A DNA stretch of 9,461 nt from contig JAHISH010000221.1 of NCBI GenBank assembly GCA_018818365.1, positions 1 through 9,461 on the forward strand, written 5' to 3'. The notes under the pieces were generated by a model that saw nothing but the letters and a program-made list of their open reading frames with translations, did not search any database and was not told where the DNA came from. Shown in pieces: positions 5,113 through 9,461 of this stretch (the stretch's first letter is position 1; each line of letters starts with the position of its first letter). The DNA comes from Candidatus Omnitrophota bacterium. GTDB taxonomy: Bacteria > Omnitrophota > Gorgyraeia > Gygaellales > Profunditerraquicolaceae. The translations under genes and the position numbers were made by a program.

Positions 5113-7443
5113 ATGGCAGGACATAAGTCAGTTAGTCAGGCATTCACCGCTATAATATTTCTCCTTATGCATATTGGCATAGGGCAGGCACAAGAGGAGA
5201 GTTTTACCCTTACTGCCTATTATCCTTCCGAATCAGGAAGGTATGAGGAGTTGGCTGTCTCTGACCGGCAGGTCATCGGTGATTTTGACTCTGATGGACA
5301 GGTGAATGTTCGTGATTTTGCGGCGGAGAGTGGAAGCCTCATCGTAAAAGGAGTTGTTGCCATAGGAACAAACCCCGATACTCCTGGCGGCCAACTTGTT
5401 GTGTTGGGATGGAGTGAAGAGGGCGGTATTTATTCCGAGACTACCGGCTCTTCCGGCAGCGGTCAGGCTTACGCGATTCACGGCGTCTCTGACGACGGTT
5501 TTGGGATATATAGTAGCGTTACGGGACAATCCAGTCCTGATGTAAAGGCAGTGGTTGGATCGGTATCTGGGGTAGGTAGCCGGTCATGGGCCGGTGCCTT
5601 TTCTGGAGATGTCTCTGCGATGCGCCTTGCAGTGAATAGAGGAGATTTCCCTTTTGACAGCAGATTATCAGTGCAAGGGGTGGCGAGCATGACGGATGTC
5701 CAGGTAAACTATGATGCTTCTGTCACTGGCGATGTTACTGTAAGTCAAACCCTGAGGGTGGGAGGTCAGCTTAGAATGACCAACCCGCCGGCGGAACAAA
5801 TCGTGAGTGTAGAATCCGCCGATACTAACGACGGTGACTGTAATGCCTGCTGGGGGCCGAAGGAGAGTTGGGAGTTAAGATGCGAAGATAACAGGGTCGT
5901 GGTAGGCCTGGCGCAGGATGTGTCTGGTAGTGACTATAATAATATTAACGTGGGTTTGATATGCGCAAATAGCGGGAGTGATGTCACGCGCCCCACCTTT
6001 GTATCACAAACAGATCGGTTATGTCTTTTGGGGGTATGTATTACTAACGACGATTGGCGCAATATGTCTAGCAGTCGAAAGGGTAACTGCACCAATCCAC
6101 CGGTAGCTAGTTGGCAGTGGATGTTAGGTACTACTTATGATCGGGCAAGGGACTTTGGTGCCGATAAGTGTAGGATAAATGGGGAGAGAGGGGAATGTTA
6201 TGTGAATTACCACGCTGATCTGAGTTGTGAGGGGTGGCTTTCGAAACACGAGTGCAGGAAATGTCCTGGCTTCGGTGACGGGGGCACTTGCACAAACATG
6301 GGTAGTGTGTGGATGCAGAACTGGCAGTGTCAGGGGGCATTTCCTTACTGTATGCCCCCATATCAGACTATTGCATGTATTCCCCCTCCTGAAGCTTGTG
6401 CGCTTTGCCTGGGAATGTATCAATGTGTAAGCGGAACGTGTAGTGAAGGCCCATGTGGTGGCCAGCCATGCACCGCAGATTGTCGCTCTTGCCCGGAGCC
6501 AGGAAGTACCTGCGAATACATGACCCCCCCCACATATAATAAATGTTCAGGAGGGTACTGGTGTGATAGGCGTTATCCGTGTTTTTATTGTACCTACTGT
6601 AACGGAGACGATGTACAGGGTAACTGCAGCGGAGGTGTCTGTAGTAACAGCAACCGTTGTGATGGGCAGGCATGCAGCTCCGATTGCTATAGTTGCGGAG
6701 GCAATCCCGCGAATTGTATCCCGGACCCGGACAGGCCGGGGGGTTACTGCAACAACGTGCTACCTGTCTGCAGCGGGGCCTCCTGTACCCTTACGCCTCC
6801 TGCCACGCCTTCAGGGCTTTCCGCTCGTGCACTCGACCATACGCGGATTGAACTGCGATGGTCGGATAATTCCAATAATGAAAGTGGATTTGAAATATTC
6901 CGCGGTGAATCAAGAATAGCCAGCGTCCGCGCGAACACTACCTCCTATGTTAATGGTGGTCTTGCCTCGTCAACGGACTATTCTTACAAGGTGCGGGCAT
7001 ATCGAGGGGTAGGTACTTACTCGGGATTTTCAAATACGGCAAGCGCCAGGACGCATGTGGCGCCGTTTGTCTGTGCTTCATGTGTGCGGGTTGCGGCTGG
7101 ATGCCGGTGTTCTAATGATAATAGTGTGGCATGTACTGGATGTCCGCCGCCTGCAACGACAGCGCCGCCTACGACGACACGGCCGCCTACGACAACAGCG
7201 CCGCCTACGACAACAGCGCCGCCTACGACAACAGCGCCGCCTACGACAACAGCGCCGCCTACGACGACAGCGCCGCCTTCGACTACGTGGTCACTTAGTA
7301 AATGCTGGAGTACGTTTAAATGTCCGAATTACGTTGATATGTACGCAGCTTTTTATGCCTGTGCAGATCATCCCGAATGTGCTCAAGTTTGTGTGATGTT
7401 ACCCCAGTCGTATCCAAACGCAGGGAACAGTCCTTGTAAATAG
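5113..7443 (+). CDS. Large secreted Cys-rich multidomain surface protein with FN3 domain and PPTTTA linker, paralogue 3
   Basis: This 776-aa protein starts like its two neighbours: signal peptide cleaved after GQA (about residue 27), then QEESFTLTAYYPSESGRYEEL. Further regions in order are a DxDxDGxVNxxD calcium loop of EF-hand/dockerin type (57-68); a glycine-rich middle with GIYSETTGSSGSG; the shared four-cysteine module (243-284); a Cys-rich region of roughly 290-560 with a duplicated motif (440-467 and 506-535); a fibronectin type III domain (about 560-647, with WSDNSNNESGFEIFR and SYKVRAY); eight six-residue PPTTTA-type units (679-726); and a 50-residue tail with six cysteines. ATG 5113 has AAGGA at 5100-5104, 8 bases upstream; the in-frame TTG at 5071 lies inside the previous gene. 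No sortase or PEP-CTERM anchor is visible. The layout suggests a disulfide-stabilised adhesin or carbohydrate-binding surface protein, by inference only. Confidence 0.85.
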   Translation: MAGHKSVSQAFTAIIFLLMHIGIGQAQEESFTLTAYYPSESGRYEELAVSDRQVIGDFDSDGQVNVRDFAAESGSLIVKGVVAIGTNPDTPGGQLVVLGWSEEGGIYSETTGSSGSGQAYAIHGVSDDGFGIYSSVTGQSSPDVKAVVGSVSGVGSRSWAGAFSGDVSAMRLAVNRGDFPFDSRLSVQGVASMTDVQVNYDASVTGDVTVSQTLRVGGQLRMTNPPAEQIVSVESADTNDGDCNACWGPKESWELRCEDNRVVVGLAQDVSGSDYNNINVGLICANSGSDVTRPTFVSQTDRLCLLGVCITNDDWRNMSSSRKGNCTNPPVASWQWMLGTTYDRARDFGADKCRINGERGECYVNYHADLSCEGWLSKHECRKCPGFGDGGTCTNMGSVWMQNWQCQGAFPYCMPPYQTIACIPPPEACALCLGMYQCVSGTCSEGPCGGQPCTADCRSCPEPGSTCEYMTPPTYNKCSGGYWCDRRYPCFYCTYCNGDDVQGNCSGGVCSNSNRCDGQACSSDCYSCGGNPANCIPDPDRPGGYCNNVLPVCSGASCTLTPPATPSGLSARALDHTRIELRWSDNSNNESGFEIFRGESRIASVRANTTSYVNGGLASSTDYSYKVRAYRGVGTYSGFSNTASARTHVAPFVCASCVRVAAGCRCSNDNSVACTGCPPPATTAPPTTTRPPTTTAPPTTTAPPTTTAPPTTTAPPTTTAPPSTTWSLSKCWSTFKCPNYVDMYAAFYACADHPECAQVCVMLPQSYPNAGNSPCK
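5281..5316 (+). other. EF-hand/dockerin-like calcium-binding loop (protein-level motif)
   Basis: These codons give DFDSDGQVNVRD, matching the DxDxDGxVNxxD loop in which residues 1, 3, 5 and 12 coordinate calcium. The preceding glycine and the V-N pair are typical of type I dockerin repeats. Only one loop is present, whereas a functional dockerin has two, so calcium binding is more plausible than cohesin docking. The two smaller paralogues lack it. Confidence 0.6.
6430..6717 (+). repeat. Duplicated cysteine motif within the large surface protein
   Basis: Two copies of a roughly 28-30 residue motif are encoded at 6430-6513 and 6628-6717. Both have the pattern S-G-x(1,2)-C ... C-x-G-Q-x-C-x2-D-C-x2-C-x(5,6)-C; the conserved cores are GQPCTADCRSC and GQACSSDCYSC. 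They are separated by a further cysteine- and tyrosine-rich stretch. DNA identity is only moderate, so the duplication is not recent. The family is not one I recognise; the spacing suggests small disulfide-knotted modules. Confidence 0.65.
7147..7290 (+). repeat. 18-base tandem array encoding (PPTTTA)n
   Basis: Eight 18-base units begin at 7147, 7165, 7183, 7201, 7219, 7237, 7255 and 7273. Four consecutive units (7183-7254) are identical, each CCGCCTACGACAACAGCG, and the outer ones carry a few substitutions. The array encodes a Pro/Thr linker of the kind that joins domains in secreted glycoside hydrolases and adhesins and is often O-glycosylated. Near-identity at the DNA level suggests recent expansion by slippage. 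Because the unit is a multiple of three, copy number can change without shifting the frame. Confidence 0.9.
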
Positions 7444-7450
7444 TAAGGTA

Positions 7451-7507
7451 GGGGACGTTTCTATTTTTCCAGTTTTCTGAAACTCTTTGAAAAATAGAAA
7501 CGTCCCC
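7451..7507. repeat. Perfect 18-bp inverted repeat (REP-like hairpin)
   Basis: GGGGACGTTTCTATTTTT at 7451-7468 is the exact reverse complement of 7490-7507. The 21-base interior can form a second short stem, AGTTT (7471-7475) with AAACT (7480-7484), so the whole folds as a long hairpin. A GTAG lies at 7448-7451 at its foot, as in enterobacterial REPs, but that may be chance. The hairpin starts 7 bases after the surface-protein stop and could stop transcription or protect that mRNA's 3' end. No T-run follows, so it is not a classical intrinsic terminator. Confidence 0.9.
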
Positions 7508-7515
7508 ATTAAATT
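7487..7515 (+). promoter_or_regulatory. Possible RAYT promoter overlapping the REP right arm
   Basis: TTGAAA at 7487-7492 (5 of 6 to the -35 consensus) is followed after 17 bases by TAAATT at 7510-7515 (4 of 6 to the -10 consensus), in an AT-rich stretch. Transcription would start near 7522, leaving a 50-base leader that contains the complete hairpin at 7531-7565. The match is weak and the region is AT-rich, so this is tentative. Confidence 0.3.
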
Positions 7516-7530
7516 TTTAAGTGAGATTTG

Positions 7531-7572
7531 CCCTTCTTTCACGTCTATTGTAGTAGAAAGGAGGGATTTTTT
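7531..7572 (+). promoter_or_regulatory. Hairpin sequestering the RAYT ribosome-binding site
   Basis: CCCTTCTTTC (7531-7540) can pair over 10 bp, with a single G-U wobble, with GAAAGGAGGG (7556-7565) across a 15-base loop. The right arm contains the whole Shine-Dalgarno AGGAGG (7559-7564), placed 8 bases before ATG 7573. A run of six T follows at 7567-7572. In RNA the stem would hide the ribosome site and keep transposase translation low; the stem plus T-run also resembles an intrinsic terminator, which would limit expression as well. Confidence 0.65.
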
Positions 7573-8253
7573 ATGCCACGCACAAGACGTATCATTCCGC
7601 AGCAAGAAGCCGCATTGCATATAATCTGCAGAGGGAACAACAAGCAACAAGTCTTTCATCAGGATGCTGATAAGGTATATTACTATGCCCTTCTGCGCGA
7701 CTTAAAAAAAGATAATCATATCAGCATCTACCACTACTGCCTCATGGATAATCACGTGCATCTGATTGTCTGGTTGAGCCAGGAGAGTACACTTTCTCGT
7801 TTCATGAAGCAGCTTAGTTTGAGTTTTTATAGCTACAATAAGAAGGTATATGGCTATGCGGGCCACCTCTGGCAGGGCAGGTTTAAGAGTATTATCATAG
7901 ATTTGGACGCGCATCTGCTCCAGTGTGGGAAATACATTGAACTCAATCCTGTGCGTGCGGGGATAGTCGATAGGCCTGAAAGATACCCTTTTAGTAGCTA
8001 CTGCCACTACGCCTATGGCAAGCCGGATGCCATACTTATCGATAATCCTGTCTACACAGGGTTTTCTGTCTCTGAAGAAAATAAGAGAAAACAATATGTT
8101 GAATTTGTATTGGACAAAGATATAATAGAGACCGCAGCTTTTAGTAGGCGTTTGATTGTAGGAAACGATTTTTTTGTGAGAGAATATGAGGCCCGCTACA
8201 ATATGAGAGCTGAGTCGTTAGCAAGAGGCAGGCCCAGGAATCCGGAAAAATAG
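7573..8253 (+). CDS. REP-associated tyrosine transposase (RAYT, Y1_Tnp/HUH family)
   Basis: This 226-aa protein is a complete RAYT. The start MPRTRRIIPQ...HIICRGNN is typical of the family. The metal-binding HUH motif is NHVHLI (H61 and H63), the catalytic tyrosine is probably Y121 in KYIELNPVRAGIV, and GHLWQGRFKS lies between them. These single-strand nucleases cleave and rejoin DNA at REP-like hairpins through a 5' phosphotyrosine. The frame is open to a TTG at 7528, but ATG 7573 with AGGAGG 8 bases upstream is clearly the start. The TAG stop at 8251-8253 lies inside the 3' repeat arm, so the last residues are set by the repeat. No frameshift or missing catalytic residue is visible, so it may be active. 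Confidence 0.92.
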   Translation: MPRTRRIIPQQEAALHIICRGNNKQQVFHQDADKVYYYALLRDLKKDNHISIYHYCLMDNHVHLIVWLSQESTLSRFMKQLSLSFYSYNKKVYGYAGHLWQGRFKSIIIDLDAHLLQCGKYIELNPVRAGIVDRPERYPFSSYCHYAYGKPDAILIDNPVYTGFSVSEENKRKQYVEFVLDKDIIETAAFSRRLIVGNDFFVREYEARYNMRAESLARGRPRNPEK

Positions 8254-8266
8254 AAACGTCCCCATT
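8245..8266 (+). repeat. Direct copy of the REP right arm at the RAYT 3' end
   Basis: The 22 bases 8245-8266 are identical to 7489-7510: a G, the 18-base arm AAAAATAGAAACGTCCCC, then ATT. Here the opposite arm is absent, so it forms no hairpin alone, but it could pair with the left arm at 7451-7468. It supplies the RAYT stop codon, and its last two bases begin the TTG that is the first usable start of the next gene. Confidence 0.9.
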
Positions 8267-9461
8267 GAAAAAAACGTGCATATTTCTTTTTCTCGTCTAC
8301 TGTGCCGGGGTATATTTCCGCCTGGCTCCGCGGCTCTTTATCGATAGCCACCTGCTTACTTTTAACGCCGATATCTGGGAACGCCTTGCGATGGCGCAAT
8401 ATTTCCTCGACCACGCCAGGCTCCCGGAGTTTTGTCTGCGTTACCTTGCCTATGGCGATGTTCCTTTCTGGTATCCTCCTTTCGGGCCGGTCTTCCTGGC
8501 GCTCTTGAGCATCCTCACCCATTTGGATCTTCCTACCGTATGTTCACGGGCCATACCTTTTATCGAGGCATTGACTCCGATACCGTACTTCTTTTTAGTG
8601 CGCTATCTTTATTCCCGCCAGGTCGCGTACCTGGCGACCCTTATTCTTGCTCTCACTCCCTCTTTTGTGTACTGGACTGGTATTGCCACTCCGCAGTCCT
8701 TTACCCTCTTTATGATACCGCTCTATTTTCTCTTTTGGATAGACTATATCCGAAAGAGAGTGAGATTCACTCTAAGGCAGAGAGGTATTCGAATAGTGCT
8801 CTTTGGGGCTGCAATAGGTATAAACTTTCTGTTCCATCTGACTTATTACGTTGCTTTGGTCGAATTATTGTGTATTACTCTGGTCGTCAGTACCCCCCGT
8901 CAGAATAAAGCATGGGTATATTTGGATTTAATTACCGTATTCGCGGTTTCTCAGCTTATGACTATGTGGTGGTGGTTGCCCAAGAATCTCTATTGGTGGT
9001 GGATCCATGCTCTGGTAACCTCCAGTGTTTCTGTCTATTCTTTCCGTAACGATATCTTTGAGTATGGGGTGGTGGCTGCTTTATTAGGTGCTTGCGCTTT
9101 GGTTGGGCTTATAGGATATTCCCTCTGTAAGAGAAATAGACATCTAAGGCGTATTCTACTATTTTCTTTACTATGGATGTTCTTTCCTCTTCTAGAGACC
9201 CAGATGGAACGGATACTGATTACCATACAACGTGTTGATTTGACGTGGGAGACACTCTGGAAACCGTTTGAAGGATTCCGTTTCTTTTGTTTTCTCGCCC
9301 AGCCGGTAGCGTTGATAAGCGCGCTCGGGCTTTCCTTCGCGGCCGGTTTTCTTATCAAGAGAAAATGGTCTGCCTGGATCAAAATGATAGGGGTATGTAT
9401 CGTGGCAGCGCTTTTACTGGCTGACATCCATCTGAACTACCAGTGGTATGCAATAATGCAG
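8265..9461 (+). CDS. Multi-pass membrane protein, GT-C glycosyltransferase-like (3' end outside window)
   Basis: A frame with no stop runs from 8265 through the last base, giving 399 residues. It is very hydrophobic, with roughly nine or more membrane segments. A first helix (about 3-20) is followed by an external loop carrying FNADIWERLAMAQYF (33-47), then FWYPPFGPVFLALL (68-81). An acidic first loop followed by a YPP segment is typical of GT-C enzymes, which use polyprenyl-phosphate sugars at the periplasmic face. RFFCFLAQPVALISALGL from about 339 recalls PTPS-related and YfhO-like membrane proteins. The TTG at 8265 gives an N-terminus starting -KKTCIFLFL, as expected for a natural start, but no ribosome site precedes it. 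The first in-frame ATG (8391) would remove helix 1. Coding is nearly certain; the specific family is tentative. Confidence 0.7.
   Translation, partial: MKKTCIFLFLVYCAGVYFRLAPRLFIDSHLLTFNADIWERLAMAQYFLDHARLPEFCLRYLAYGDVPFWYPPFGPVFLALLSILTHLDLPTVCSRAIPFIEALTPIPYFFLVRYLYSRQVAYLATLILALTPSFVYWTGIATPQSFTLFMIPLYFLFWIDYIRKRVRFTLRQRGIRIVLFGAAIGINFLFHLTYYVALVELLCITLVVSTPRQNKAWVYLDLITVFAVSQLMTMWWWLPKNLYWWWIHALVTSSVSVYSFRNDIFEYGVVAALLGACALVGLIGYSLCKRNRHLRRILLFSLLWMFFPLLETQMERILITIQRVDLTWETLWKPFEGFRFFCFLAQPVALISALGLSFAAGFLIKRKWSAWIKMIGVCIVAALLLADIHLNYQWYAIMQ

Larger units (their letters stand above)
7451..8266 (+). mobile_element. RAYT/REP unit (REP-associated tyrosine transposase with flanking repeats)
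   Basis: The unit consists of a perfect 18-bp inverted repeat (7451-7468 and 7490-7507), a leader hairpin, a RAYT gene, and a third copy of the right arm at the 3' end (8245-8266). The core arm AAAAATAGAAACGTCCCC is very like sequences flanking RAYT genes in many environmental bacteria. RAYTs are HUH-type nucleases thought to mobilise or maintain REP palindromes; they lack classical IS ends, and I see no target-site duplication. The unit separates the surface-protein cassette from a membrane-protein gene whose start it abuts. Confidence 0.8.

Noticed and set aside
7147..7290. Short regular repeats resembling a CRISPR array
   Set aside because: The units are contiguous with no spacers, are in frame and encode a Pro/Thr linker.
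7055..7396. Arg/Leu-rich 113-aa frame with repeated RLRQQR units
   Set aside because: It is the out-of-frame reading of the 18-base array and the end of the large surface protein; the repeat creates the apparent pattern.
7451..7507. Classical intrinsic terminator after the surface cassette
   Set aside because: The stem is perfect, but no T-run follows the right arm on the + strand and the arm is repeated at 8245, so it is better explained as a REP element, although it may still affect transcription.
8432..8908. 158-aa frame on the + strand within the membrane-protein region
   Set aside because: It overlaps the longer stop-free frame from 8265, which has coherent membrane segments; this one has no plausible fold or ribosome site.
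9035..9427. 130-aa frame on the - strand
   Set aside because: It lies antisense to the membrane protein and shows no recognisable motif or ribosome site.

Overview
The window reads like chromosomal DNA of an uncultivated bacterium, most likely from the Omnitrophota (candidate phylum OP3) or a neighbouring PVC-type lineage. The main clue is three secreted proteins whose mature N-terminus begins with an AQE...TYYP-type motif, which I associate with Omnitrophota surface proteins. This assignment is from memory of the family, not from a search. All genes lie on the + strand and are tightly packed.

Region 1 (18-3290) is a run of four housekeeping-type genes that overlap or nearly touch: an AMMECR1-domain protein, a CcdA/DsbD-like membrane thiol transporter, the 16S rRNA m3U1498 methyltransferase RsmE, and the tRNA ms2t6A methylthiotransferase MtaB. 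The MtaB interdomain linker is written in imperfect 9-base repeats present in both orientations, so the DNA and RNA can fold back there.

Region 2 (3317-7443) is a cassette of three tandem paralogous exported proteins (280, 292 and 776 aa). Each has a signal peptide, a YYP-type motif, a glycine-rich middle and a C-terminal four-cysteine module of the form C-x2-C-[FW]-G...C...GL/I-x-Q...[LM]IC. The third adds an EF-hand/dockerin-like calcium loop, a long cysteine-rich region with a duplicated motif, a fibronectin type III domain, a (PPTTTA)n linker encoded by a nearly perfect 18-base tandem array, and a six-cysteine C-terminal tail. A good sigma-70-like promoter lies just in front of the first of the three. 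The cysteine load may be why a CcdA-like gene sits in the same strand run, but that link is inference.

Region 3 (7451-8266) is a REP-associated tyrosine transposase (RAYT, HUH type) unit. A perfect 18-bp inverted repeat lies upstream, a third copy of one arm lies at the 3' end and supplies the transposase stop codon, and a hairpin buries the transposase Shine-Dalgarno sequence.

Region 4 (8265-9461) is an open frame that runs off the window with no stop. It encodes the first 399 residues of a multi-pass membrane protein resembling GT-C glycosyltransferases. It has no ATG at its apparent start: the first usable codon is a TTG at the edge of the RAYT repeat, which suggests the element landed at or near the start of this gene.
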